From CAIKZJ01 sp041675325 (lineage in GTDB: Bacteria; Bacteroidota; Ignavibacteria; Tepidaquicellales; Tepidaquicellaceae), in NCBI GenBank assembly GCA_041675325.1, contig JBAYUG010000001.1, forward strand, positions 124,001 through 188,000: a stretch of DNA of 64,000 bases, read 5' to 3'. Below the pieces are notes generated by a model. The model was not told the origin of the DNA, ran no database searches, and was given only the letters and a program-made list of their open reading frames with translations. Below are positions 35,975 through 44,611 of the stretch, one piece after another (within the stretch, counting starts at the first letter, position 1; every line of letters begins with the position of its first letter). A program made the translations under genes and the position numbers.

Positions 35975-38143
35975 TTATCTATTCTCTCTTGGTTTCCTGT
36001 GTGGTGGTCTCGAATGTCCTTCTCTTCTTTTATGCTCATCCTTTTCATCCGTGTCACCTTCTTTTCTTAGTAATGCGCGCCTGCTGAGTTTCAGCTTTCC
36101 ACTATCATCAATACCAAGAAGCTTGACCTGAATCTTATCTCCCATTTTCAACACATCCGTTACTTTTTCAACACGCTTAACATCAATTTCTGAGATATGA
36201 AGCAGTCCTTCTTTACCGGGCATGATTTCAACAAATGCACCAAATTCTTTGATGCCTTTGACTGTACCGTCATAGATTGCACCTATTTCCGGTGTTGCCG
36301 TAAGAGCTTTAATCATATTGATTGCAACATCAGCATCAACCTTGTTTACTGCAGCTACGGTTACCTTACCCTCGTCGTTGATATCTATTTGAGCATTACT
36401 TTCAGCGATAATGTGCCTGATAGTTTTGCCGCCTGGTCCTATAACGAGTCCAATCATATCCGTAGGAACTTCAATCGTGAATAACTGCGGAGCATATCTT
36501 GAAATACTTTCTCTGCCTTCAGCAAGAGTATTATTCATAATACCGAGAATATGCATTCTGCCTGTCTTCGCTTGTGTTAAAGCTGTTTTCATAATCTCAA
36601 ATGAAATCCCCTGAATCTTAATATCCATCTGAATAGCTGTTATTCCTTCACTGGTTCCTGCAACCTTAAAGTCCATATCGCCAAAGTGATCTTCAGAACC
36701 AAGAATGTCGCTGAGTACAACAACTTTATCTTCTTCTTTAATAAGACCCATTGCAATACCTGCAACAGCTCTTTTTAATCTCACGCCGCCATCCATTAAT
36801 GCAAGCGAGCCTGCGCAAACTGTTGCCATTGATGAAGAACCATTCGATTCAAGAATGTCCGACACAATCCTAATTGTGTAAGGAAATTCAGTTTCAGTTG
36901 GCATCATTTTCTTTAACGCACGCTCTGCAAGGTTTCCGTGTCCGATTTCTCTTCTGCCGGGTCCTGGACGTCCGCCAACTTCACCAGTGCTGAATGACGG
37001 GAAGTTATAATGTAGAATTACTCTTTTGTTTTCTTCATCTTTAATAAGTCCTTCAACAATCTGTTCGTCGCGTTTTGTTCCAAGCGTAACAGTCGTTAAA
37101 CTCTGCGTCTCGCCACGTGTAAAAAGAGCCGAGGCGTGGGTTCTTGGAAGAACACCTACTTCGCATGTTATAGATCGTATATCCGTAGCAGTACGTCCGT
37201 CGAGTCTTATCGACTCATCAACTATCATTTTTCTCATATCTTCCTGTTGTATATCATGCATAACCTCATGAAGTTTCTTCTCAGAGTCAGGATATTTTTC
37301 TGCAAGTGATGTAAGAACAAGCCCGGAAAGTTCTTTTGACTTATTATGTCTTTCTTCTTTAGAAAGAATCGTTCTGTCAAGTTGTTTAATGCTCTCTTCG
37401 TACAGAGCCTTAACATCATTTATCATTTCTGTGTTTTCTTCTGGTACAACAACAGACCTTTTTGGTTTGCCCGCTTCTGCTGCAAACTCTTTCTGGAACT
37501 TGCAGAGCTCAACAATATGTTTATGAGCAAATTCCACCGCTGCAAGAAGCTCTTCTTCTGATACTTCCTTTGCTTCACCTTCCACCATAACGATAGAAGA
37601 TTCAGTCCCTGCAACAGTTACATCATAATCACCCGCTTCAAGCTGACTGAAGGTAGGATTAACAATAAACTCGCCGTTTACTTTAGTAACCCTTACCTCT
37701 GATACCGGATTATTAAAAGGTATATCCGATATGAGCAATGCTGCAGAAGCACCAACTGCTCCAATAACATCACAATCAAACTCACCATCCGATGAATATA
37801 CTGTAACATGAATTTGTGTTTCACAAAAATATCCATCCGCAAACATAGGCCTGATCGGCCTGTCTATAAGACGTGAGGATAAGATCTCTTTTTCTGAAGG
37901 TCTTCCTTCTCTTCTGAAGAATCCACCAGGAATCTTACCTGCGGCAGCAGTTTTCTCCCTGAAGTCAACTGATAATGGAAAAAAGTCCTGTCCCTCGTTG
38001 GGTTCTTCTCTAGCAACAACAGTACATAATACAATGTTATCATCATAAGATACTAATACTGCCCCGTTTGCCTGTTTTGCCAATTTACCTGTTTCAAGCG
38101 TAAGTTTCCTTCCGCCAATCTCTATATCTTTTCTAAAAACCAT
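35975..38143 (-). CDS. pnp: Polyribonucleotide nucleotidyltransferase (PNPase)
   Basis: Phosphorolytic 3'-5' exoribonuclease of the RNA degradosome. Two RNase PH domains are present (about 12-145 with 'GGFFRREGRPSEKEILSSRLIDRPIRPMF', and about 325-460 with 'RTHASALFTRGETQ'). They are followed by KH ('IGPGGKTIRHI', about 560-615) and S1 ('GTVKGIKEFGAFVEIMPGKEGLLHISEI', about 630-700). The basic tail is typical. It follows rpsO, the conserved bacterial order, which allows coupled expression and autoregulation through the rpsO-pnp leader. Confidence 0.98.
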   Translation of the reverse strand: MVFRKDIEIGGRKLTLETGKLAKQANGAVLVSYDDNIVLCTVVAREEPNEGQDFFPLSVDFREKTAAAGKIPGGFFRREGRPSEKEILSSRLIDRPIRPMFADGYFCETQIHVTVYSSDGEFDCDVIGAVGASAALLISDIPFNNPVSEVRVTKVNGEFIVNPTFSQLEAGDYDVTVAGTESSIVMVEGEAKEVSEEELLAAVEFAHKHIVELCKFQKEFAAEAGKPKRSVVVPEENTEMINDVKALYEESIKQLDRTILSKEERHNKSKELSGLVLTSLAEKYPDSEKKLHEVMHDIQQEDMRKMIVDESIRLDGRTATDIRSITCEVGVLPRTHASALFTRGETQSLTTVTLGTKRDEQIVEGLIKDEENKRVILHYNFPSFSTGEVGGRPGPGRREIGHGNLAERALKKMMPTETEFPYTIRIVSDILESNGSSSMATVCAGSLALMDGGVRLKRAVAGIAMGLIKEEDKVVVLSDILGSEDHFGDMDFKVAGTSEGITAIQMDIKIQGISFEIMKTALTQAKTGRMHILGIMNNTLAEGRESISRYAPQLFTIEVPTDMIGLVIGPGGKTIRHIIAESNAQIDINDEGKVTVAAVNKVDADVAINMIKALTATPEIGAIYDGTVKGIKEFGAFVEIMPGKEGLLHISEIDVKRVEKVTDVLKMGDKIQVKLLGIDDSGKLKLSRRALLRKEGDTDEKDEHKRREGHSRPPHRKPRENR

Positions 38144-38164
38144 CTCTGTCTTTCTTTTTTAAGT

Positions 38165-38437
38165 TTACTTTCTTAATTCTAAATCTTTTACAATCTGTCT
38201 GTAACGCGTAATGTCTTTTTTCTCAAGGTATTTCAGAAGTCTTCTTCTTTTACCAACCATCTTTAAAAGACCGGTCTTTGAATGATTGTCTTTCTTGTGT
38301 TTTGAGAAGTGCTCTGCTGATAGTTCGTTGATTCTTCTTGTAAGAATTGCAACCTGAACTTCAGGTCTTCCTGAATCTTTTTCGGCTTTACCGAATTTTG
38401 ATACAATTGCTTGTTTGTCTTCTTTTGTTAATCCCAT
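38165..38437 (-). CDS. rpsO: 30S ribosomal protein S15
   Basis: A 90-residue primary 16S rRNA-binding protein with the typical 'AEKDSGRPEVQVAILTRRINELSAEHFSKHKKDNHSKTGLLKMVGKRRRLLKYLEKKD' block running through most of the chain. It lies one base from the ribF stop and 21 bases before pnp, as in the classical ribF-rpsO-pnp cluster. Confidence 0.98.
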   Translation of the reverse strand: MGLTKEDKQAIVSKFGKAEKDSGRPEVQVAILTRRINELSAEHFSKHKKDNHSKTGLLKMVGKRRRLLKYLEKKDITRYRQIVKDLELRK

Positions 38438-38438
38438 T

Positions 38439-39383
38439 TTAATGAATTAAATTATTAATTAAATGTTTTTTACAATCTTCTTTATCTTTGTTTAACTGTT
38501 TGACAAGGTCATCCAGAGAATTAAACTTTTTCTCGTCCCTTATATAATCCTTAAGCACTACCTTTATTTTCTGTCCGTAGATATCTTTTTCAAAATCAAA
38601 GATGTTTACCTCTATATAGATATCCTTTCCAGATGAGACAGTGGGTCTGTACCCGATGTTCATCATTCCGTAAAACTCTCCCTGTTCAAGAACAACCTTA
38701 ACAAAGTAAACCCCGTTCTTTGGCAGAAGTTTATGTTCATCTGATAAATGAACGTTTGCTGTAGGGAACCCTATTGTGCTGCCTCGTCTGTCCCCCGTTA
38801 CTATCTTTCCTTCGAATGTATAATCAGCTCCGAGTATTTCTTTTGCTTTGGAAAGATTACCTTCCGATAAAAGATTTCTGATAGTAGTACTGTTAATTCT
38901 TGATTCACCTTTAAGCTCTTCAACTTTATATAAATCAAAGTTATACTTGCCAGTCAGCTTCTCCAATGATTCATAGTTGCCTTCCCTGTTCTTACCGAAG
39001 GAATGGTCGAAACCAAGCACTAGGTGCTCGAGTCCGATGCCCTCAACAAGATACATTTTCAAGAAATCTTCTGCACTATGTTCAGAGAATTCGGTTGTAA
39101 ACTTCAGTACATATACTACATCTACTCCAAGCTGTTCAAATACTTCAAGTCTTTCATGAGTTGTTGACAACAGCTTTATCTCATTGGCACGGTTCCTGAG
39201 AACTAAGCGTGGATGAGGGTCAAACGTGACAATAACCGTTCTGCCACCGAACTTATTCTTTAATTCCTGAAGTTTATCTATAACAACTCTGTGGCCTCTG
39301 TGGACACCGTCAAACGTTCCTACTGTTACAATACTTTTCTTGTCGTAATTACTTTTATCTAAATGTCTGTATATTTTCATCAA
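38439..39383 (-). CDS. ribF: Bifunctional riboflavin kinase / FAD synthetase
   Basis: Converts riboflavin to FMN and then FAD. The N-terminal adenylyltransferase domain carries 'TVGTFDGVHRGHR' and 'FDPHPR'. The C-terminal flavokinase domain (about 180-310) carries 'GDRRGSTIGFPTANV'. The length of 314 is standard. It is the first gene of the ribF-rpsO-pnp unit. Confidence 0.97.
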   Translation of the reverse strand: MMKIYRHLDKSNYDKKSIVTVGTFDGVHRGHRVVIDKLQELKNKFGGRTVIVTFDPHPRLVLRNRANEIKLLSTTHERLEVFEQLGVDVVYVLKFTTEFSEHSAEDFLKMYLVEGIGLEHLVLGFDHSFGKNREGNYESLEKLTGKYNFDLYKVEELKGESRINSTTIRNLLSEGNLSKAKEILGADYTFEGKIVTGDRRGSTIGFPTANVHLSDEHKLLPKNGVYFVKVVLEQGEFYGMMNIGYRPTVSSGKDIYIEVNIFDFEKDIYGQKIKVVLKDYIRDEKKFNSLDDLVKQLNKDKEDCKKHLINNLIH

Positions 39384-39437
39384 CTAATATAACCGAGATA
39401 TGATTTATTTCCCCCTCAGATTATGCTATATTAAAAT

Positions 39438-39926
39438 TTATTTTAAACCCTTAAGACATTCCATTATAGCTTCAAAATTAGGAAGATCGCCCGCACTTTC
39501 AAGTACTTCTGTGTATGCAATCTTTCCTTCTGAATCAACCACAAATGCTGCACGCTTTGAGACTCCGTTCATTCCAAGAACGAATCCACCGTCATCATAT
39601 TTTGTACCGTATGCTGACGAAACAGTTGAATTAAAATCACTTAATAGAGGAATGGTAATTCCATTAGCTTTTGCCCATGCTTCCTGAGTGAAGATTGAAT
39701 CTACACTGATACCTAAAACAATTGTGTCCATTGCTGAGTACTTATCAAATCCTTCAGATACTGTGCACATTTCTGTTGTACAAACACCTGTATATGACAA
39801 AGGGTAGAACAAAATAACAACTTTTTTACCTTTGTAATCGGCAAGAGAAAATTCTTTTGGTTCGCCTGTTGTATTTTTCGAGAATAACTTAAAATCCGGG
39901 GCAATATCTCCAATTTTTAATGCCAT
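39438..39926 (-). CDS. Peroxiredoxin, BCP/AhpE type
   Basis: Thiol peroxidase that reduces hydrogen peroxide and organic peroxides. The motif 'YPLSYTGVCTTEMC' gives a peroxidatic C49 and a second Cys at 54; this C-x4-C spacing is that of BCP-type atypical 2-Cys enzymes. No signal peptide, so cytosolic. A purine-rich ribosome binding site (agaaagga) precedes the ATG. It lies upstream of ribF in the same direction with a gap of 54 bases. Confidence 0.93.
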   Translation of the reverse strand: MALKIGDIAPDFKLFSKNTTGEPKEFSLADYKGKKVVILFYPLSYTGVCTTEMCTVSEGFDKYSAMDTIVLGISVDSIFTQEAWAKANGITIPLLSDFNSTVSSAYGTKYDDGGFVLGMNGVSKRAAFVVDSEGKIAYTEVLESAGDLPNFEAIMECLKGLK

Positions 39927-40341
39927 TATTGTGAATCCTTTCTAATATTTAATAATTTTCAGTATTTAAAGAAATAACATAAAATATAAACAAATCAAAA
40001 TCCATTAACAATGCGAAGAAATACAAGAAAAATGCAAATATTGCGATTCTGGGCTGTTTTTAAGGGCTGGTAATTATGATAAACCGAGGGATATATCTAA
40101 GACTAATTAAAGACAAATTAGAGACAAGTTATAAAAAACAAATGCCCTTCTTTGAATGCTTAAAAACAGCACAGAATTAATGTTTCCTAACGAAGGAAAA
40201 TACAGACTGGAATCTTTACTTTTGGTTACTTGATTTAGCAAGTTAGGTGTTTTAGAACACACAAATCGCAGTTTATTACACTTGAAATTTACAAGCAACT
40301 TCCATAATTTTTCAGACTTTTAGAAATATAAACATTTAATA
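39927..40341. other. Divergent intergenic region
   Basis: This region lies between the divergent peroxiredoxin and lipoprotein genes. It holds an 11-bp tandem array (40101-40133) and otherwise shows no RNA, terminator or convincing gene. A 63-codon minus-strand frame at 40107-40298 overlaps the array and lacks protein-like features. Confidence 0.6.
40101..40133. repeat. Three 11-bp tandem units, inverted relative to 24651-24694
   Basis: Units gactaattaaa, gacaaattaga and gacaagttata have an exact 11-bp period. The reverse complement (tttaattagtc, tctaatttgtc) matches the tctaattagtc motif of the array behind the third giant gene. Confidence 0.7.
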
Positions 40342-40827
40342 ATGAAAATCTCAAGGTTTGGGTTCGTATTTTTAGTTTTGGTATTAACAATGGGTTTGTC
40401 TTCCTGCGGCGGTGAAAAGGGAAAAGTGATTAATTATTTAGAGAAGATTGAAAAATATGTAAGGTCAGATGAATACAAAAAGGCAGGAATGGGTTTTATT
40501 GATCAAAGTATCGTTACTTCACCTAATGGTGAAAAATTATTTGATGAGAATAAATTTAATGAGCTAGTAATAGGATTAGTTGAATCGAAAGATATGGAAA
40601 TCTGTCAGTCCGTCGGATTAAAGGACAGGGAGGAAGCCGGAGCATTAGTAAACAAATACATGGCAGAGCCCGAGATAAAAGAACTTACAGATAAGATTGA
40701 CAAAGCAATGTCAGAGATTGCTATGGAGTTTCAAAAAGAGGGTATGGCAAAAGTAAATGCTTCAATACCGCCTCAAAATAATGACCAGATAACACCTTCA
40801 CCTAAAATAGAGCAACCTAAAAAATAA
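40342..40827 (+). CDS. Putative lipoprotein of unknown function (161 aa)
   Basis: A signal sequence with lipobox 'LSSC' (Cys at about residue 22) is followed by 'GGEKGK' and a mostly helical, charged domain, with a Pro/Gln-rich tail. No family is recognised. It ends at a bidirectional hairpin shared with the convergent Omp85-family gene. Confidence 0.82.
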   Translation: MKISRFGFVFLVLVLTMGLSSCGGEKGKVINYLEKIEKYVRSDEYKKAGMGFIDQSIVTSPNGEKLFDENKFNELVIGLVESKDMEICQSVGLKDREEAGALVNKYMAEPEIKELTDKIDKAMSEIAMEFQKEGMAKVNASIPPQNNDQITPSPKIEQPKK

Positions 40828-40834
40828 TTATAGG

Positions 40835-40866
40835 AATTACATGCCGGGAAAATCCGGCATGTAATT
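40835..40866. terminator. Bidirectional terminator hairpin
   Basis: A 13-bp perfect stem (aattacatgccgg / ccggcatgtaatt) with a 6-base loop sits between convergent genes. AT-rich flanks give T-containing tails on both strands. Its end touches the stop codon of the minus-strand gene. Confidence 0.85.
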
Positions 40867-42662
40867 TAAAATTCATTTATTAACCCAAAGTGTATTTTTC
40901 CGTCGAGGATACTATCTTCCTTTGCGATTGCATAATTAACACCGATAAGTCCTATGGCTGTCTCAATCCTAATCCCAAGCCCATAACCAAAAAGGAAGCC
41001 TTCCTGTTTAGGAATGTTGTTTAAAGGGTCTTCAGGTCTATAATAATAACCCGGGTCAACAAACACAGAAGCAAAACTTTTTCTGGAAAACGCATATCGC
41101 AGTTCAATAGAGCCGTACGTAAAGCGGGATGCTCTAAACTGTTCTTCGCGGTAGCCACGGATATTTTTAATACCTCCAACCTTGTAAAAATCTGCGTCCT
41201 CCAGCTTATCCGAGTCTATCTGACCTGCGAAAAACCTGATAAGCAGGGATTGACGCCTGAAGAATGAAAAGAACACATCAACATCCATTGAATATCTCTG
41301 CAGAGAAAAAGACTGGTCAGCAGAATTTATCGAACTGCTTCTGTTATAGATTTTCTTATCGCCGTATGTAAACAAGGCTCTGTACAAGAATCCGCTATTT
41401 GGAATAAAGACATTATCGCGGCTGTCATACCGAATCTCTGTACCCGCATAAAGAATTCTTGAGTCTGCAACAATAAACATTGCTAAAGAATCTTCCGGCG
41501 GAATAACCCTGTCAATACCCGCTGTAAATCCGAATGTAAACTTATCTGTCAAAAGAATATCTCCTTTTGCGTCAAACTTTCTCCTTGTGTAACTTGTATC
41601 CTGAAGCCGTTGTAAAAATCCTGCACTTAGATTCAGGGGCAAGTCAAGAAAATACGGCTCTCCGTATTTAAGTTCAAGCTCCTGTATAGATTTTGTTTCC
41701 TGCTGCCAGCGTGCATCCAGTCTTCTTGCTGTGCCGAAAAGGTTTCGGAACGACAGGTTTATTAATCCTGTAAAGTAACCGCTTTCCGTTTCATTGGCGG
41801 GAGGTACATACCCGATAATACCATCGAATGTATTTGTATTTCCTTCTTTAACGTTAATAAGTAACCCAGATTCTTTCTTGTTGGTAAGGGTATAAATCAT
41901 CGGCTGATCAACAGTTTCGAAGATATTGAGACGCTCAAGCCGGAATTTCATATTATTCAAATCTTCACGCGTAACAGATTTGCCCTTTTCAATCTTTAAT
42001 TCCCGAAGGATAACATCATCTTTTGTGTCTGAATTTCCTTTGATTCGTACGTTGGAAATCATAACACTTGATTCTTCTTTTACAGAAATCTTAAGACGGA
42101 TTTTAGGGTCAGTGTTTTCATCATATACAGAAATCTCATCAATGTATATTTTCGTAAAGAGGCTTCCCTTTTTCTCGTATTCATCGAGAAGGTATTTTAT
42201 GTCGCTATTGAGTGTGTTTTGATCAAGTACTTCGCCGACTTTTGAATCAAAGCTGCTTTTTATCTGTTCAACGGAAAAAACATTATTTCCTGTTATGATG
42301 ATTTCACCCAGTTTTACCTGCTTACCTTCATCAATAGTTATTGAAATATCAACATACAAAGAATCGCTGTTATACACGAATTTAGGATTAACAATACGGG
42401 CGAACAGAAATCCATAATCACGGTATTTGGCACGAATGGATTTAAGGTCTGAGTTGAACTGGTCCTGAAGGAAGGGTTTATCAGTCTTGAGGACCATTGA
42501 ATTCTTGATTTCGTTGTCGTTGAAGAAATAATTTCCTTCAAGAGTTATTGAACCAACAAGAGTTTGAGATTTTAGAGACGATGAAAACATAAATAAAATT
42601 ATTGCCAGAACAAAGGTATACCTTTTTAAAAAGAATGCAATAATTATACTAACATTTTTCAA
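40866..42662 (-). CDS. Omp85-family outer-membrane protein (BamA/TamA-like)
   Basis: A signal-like N-terminus is followed by three POTRA-like repeats (about 35-105, 108-185 and 190-265) and a C-terminal beta-barrel ending in Phe (GLINEF), the usual barrel signal. The conserved loop-6 motif appears as 'NIRGYREEQF'. Omp85 proteins insert beta-barrels or translocate proteins at the outer membrane. With three POTRAs and 598 residues it is shorter than BamA and closer to TamA or accessory Omp85 proteins. It is the last gene of a minus-strand cluster with a methyltransferase and two glycosyltransferases, which suggests a link to envelope or LPS assembly. Confidence 0.88.
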   Translation of the reverse strand: MKNVSIIIAFFLKRYTFVLAIILFMFSSSLKSQTLVGSITLEGNYFFNDNEIKNSMVLKTDKPFLQDQFNSDLKSIRAKYRDYGFLFARIVNPKFVYNSDSLYVDISITIDEGKQVKLGEIIITGNNVFSVEQIKSSFDSKVGEVLDQNTLNSDIKYLLDEYEKKGSLFTKIYIDEISVYDENTDPKIRLKISVKEESSVMISNVRIKGNSDTKDDVILRELKIEKGKSVTREDLNNMKFRLERLNIFETVDQPMIYTLTNKKESGLLINVKEGNTNTFDGIIGYVPPANETESGYFTGLINLSFRNLFGTARRLDARWQQETKSIQELELKYGEPYFLDLPLNLSAGFLQRLQDTSYTRRKFDAKGDILLTDKFTFGFTAGIDRVIPPEDSLAMFIVADSRILYAGTEIRYDSRDNVFIPNSGFLYRALFTYGDKKIYNRSSSINSADQSFSLQRYSMDVDVFFSFFRRQSLLIRFFAGQIDSDKLEDADFYKVGGIKNIRGYREEQFRASRFTYGSIELRYAFSRKSFASVFVDPGYYYRPEDPLNNIPKQEGFLFGYGLGIRIETAIGLIGVNYAIAKEDSILDGKIHFGLINEF

Positions 42663-42679
42663 TGCGATTTAAGAATAAA

Positions 42680-43483
42680 CTACTTTTGTGCTACTACTAC
42701 AATACCGGTTCCAGCCTCGTTATCGGTTTTAGTGTCAAGCCACATAAATATCAGCACAAACCATAAGGTAAACAGATAGTATAACGGAAGTAAAAGAATT
42801 AAGATTTTAGATACACCTGCGATAAGTATAGGATACTTAATTCCGAATCTCCAGGAGATAGTACCGTATTTACCATATGTATATTTGAAATTAGTAACTT
42901 TCAAACCTGCTCTTTCGAGTTTGGCGGTTATATCTTCCTTTGAATATCCGTTACGTGCATGTTCTTCTATAAAGCTCTCATCATGTTCATCGTGAGCATC
43001 GCTACCACCGAGGTCCGAGGGAGTGTTTATTAAAAGCCTTCCGCCGGATTTAAGCGCATTGGAAAAGTTTTTAAGCACAAGTTCATCTTCGACTATGTGT
43101 TCCATCACATCAACATTCAGAATGAAGTCATATTCGTTCTGATAGGTTATTGCCGTCAAATCGGCTACTTCAAATCTCACATTTTTAAAGCCGCGCTTAC
43201 CGAAGAAGTAATTACAGTCTTCAACCTGTTCATCTTTTACGTCAACACCCAGTATTTTAGAGCCTCTTAAATATTTTGCCAGGAAGTACGAATACTGGCC
43301 AAAGCCCATACCTGCATCGAAAATGTTAATTGAGTCATCCGAATTATACAACTGCTTTATTGTCTTTCTAACATGCCATGAACGCAGGAACATGAGGTCG
43401 AGAAGCCTATAGAAGACTCTCCTCAAAAAAACATTTCTTGAAACAATATTGCCAAAAACTTTTTTAACCGGATCGTATTTCAA
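42680..43483 (-). CDS. Class I SAM-dependent methyltransferase (267 aa)
   Basis: A Rossmann-fold methyltransferase with motif I 'IFDAGMGFGQYSYFLAKYL', an acidic 'GVDVKDEQV' and 'FILNVDVMEHI'. The C-terminal ~60 residues contain a strongly hydrophobic stretch ('ILILLLPLYYLFTLWFVLIFMWL'), so it is probably membrane-associated, as in enzymes that modify lipid-linked glycans. Substrate unknown. It is nine bases after the GT9 gene. Confidence 0.88.
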   Translation of the reverse strand: MKYDPVKKVFGNIVSRNVFLRRVFYRLLDLMFLRSWHVRKTIKQLYNSDDSINIFDAGMGFGQYSYFLAKYLRGSKILGVDVKDEQVEDCNYFFGKRGFKNVRFEVADLTAITYQNEYDFILNVDVMEHIVEDELVLKNFSNALKSGGRLLINTPSDLGGSDAHDEHDESFIEEHARNGYSKEDITAKLERAGLKVTNFKYTYGKYGTISWRFGIKYPILIAGVSKILILLLPLYYLFTLWFVLIFMWLDTKTDNEAGTGIVVVAQK

Positions 43484-43492
43484 TATATTAAA

Positions 43493-44611
43493 TTATTTAT
43501 TTTCTAAAATATTTATTGTTTCATTTAAAACCATATCTGTTGTAACTAATTCCATGCAGTTGGGTTTAAAATCACACTTATTTTTGTAACACACAAGACA
43601 ATCTATATCCGGAAAAACCTTTCTGACAAGTCCATAGTCTTCTATTTCAGCATTTGAAGTAGGACCGAAAATACACACTGTAGGAACCTTAAGAGCAGTC
43701 GCAACATGAAGGGCAAGCGTGTCACCTGTAATAAGAACATCACAAAGATCTATGTATGATGCAAATTCACGAAGAGTATTATTACTTCCTGTGTCAAAAA
43801 CATTTTTGCATTCTTTCGTTAAATAATCATTTATTCCTTTCTCATTCTTGCTGCCAAAGAGAAGGAAAGCACAATTGTATTTCCGGTTGAGAGTTTTCAT
43901 TAGTTCGGCATACCCCTCAAGACGCCATTTCTTAAACTCCCAGCGGTTACTTGCACCCGCGTTTATACCAATGATTTTCTTAAACTTTGACAAAGAATTT
44001 TTATTGTAAAATTCTTTTGCGAAAAGAGACTCTTCTTCGGTGAGATTAAATATTATAGGACCTTTATTATAAGGAAGAGAACATATTTCGTGAATTATTT
44101 GCTGATATGTTTTGGTGTTTTTAGATTTCAGATTATCGAAAGCACCCATTTCGAACCACTCCTCTGCTTCCTTATTGAAAGGGTAAACGTTACCTTTAAG
44201 GTCAATGCCGAACCCTAATTTAGTTTTTGCATTAGCAAATGATGCGAGAGAGGAAGAAACAGGTGATGGATCAAGATTTATTAAAATGTCATATTCAACA
44301 ATCGAAAGAACGGATGTAACATGTGTGTTTTCATACACTAATACTTCATCAACAAGCGTATTGTTCTTAAATATATCAACTGCATTAGCTTTTGTTAACC
44401 ATGATACATAAGAATCCGAATGAGCTTCTTTTAGCGAATGCAGAATTGAGGTGGTTCTGAGCACATCTCCTAAGGCATCGAGTTTAATAACAAGTATCAT
44501 TTTCCCTTTGGGAGAATAATGTGAGCAATCACTGCAAACAACTCCTTCTTCTTTGTGAAATTTGCAAGGCCTGTCGCCCGAGAAATACCTACAATCATGT
44601 TTCAAAATCAT
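43493..44611 (-). CDS. Glycosyltransferase family 9 (heptosyltransferase-like)
   Basis: GT-B enzyme resembling ADP-heptose:LPS heptosyltransferases. The N-domain has 'ILVIKLDALGDVLRTTSILHSL'; the C-domain has 'IGINAGASNRWEFKKW', 'LITGDTLALHVATALKVPTVCIFGPT', then a Cys cluster 'DCLVCYKNKCDFKPNCM'. An extra Cys-rich cap (residues about 6-31: C-x8-C...C-x2-C) precedes the usual start and may bind a metal. The start overlaps the GT4 stop by four bases, so the two are translationally coupled. The sugar is unknown. Confidence 0.9.
   Translation of the reverse strand: MILKHDCRYFSGDRPCKFHKEEGVVCSDCSHYSPKGKMILVIKLDALGDVLRTTSILHSLKEAHSDSYVSWLTKANAVDIFKNNTLVDEVLVYENTHVTSVLSIVEYDILINLDPSPVSSSLASFANAKTKLGFGIDLKGNVYPFNKEAEEWFEMGAFDNLKSKNTKTYQQIIHEICSLPYNKGPIIFNLTEEESLFAKEFYNKNSLSKFKKIIGINAGASNRWEFKKWRLEGYAELMKTLNRKYNCAFLLFGSKNEKGINDYLTKECKNVFDTGSNNTLREFASYIDLCDVLITGDTLALHVATALKVPTVCIFGPTSNAEIEDYGLVRKVFPDIDCLVCYKNKCDFKPNCMELVTTDMVLNETINILENK

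Noticed and set aside
40107..40298. 63-codon minus-strand frame
   Set aside because: It overlaps the 11-bp array and lacks a ribosome binding site and protein features.
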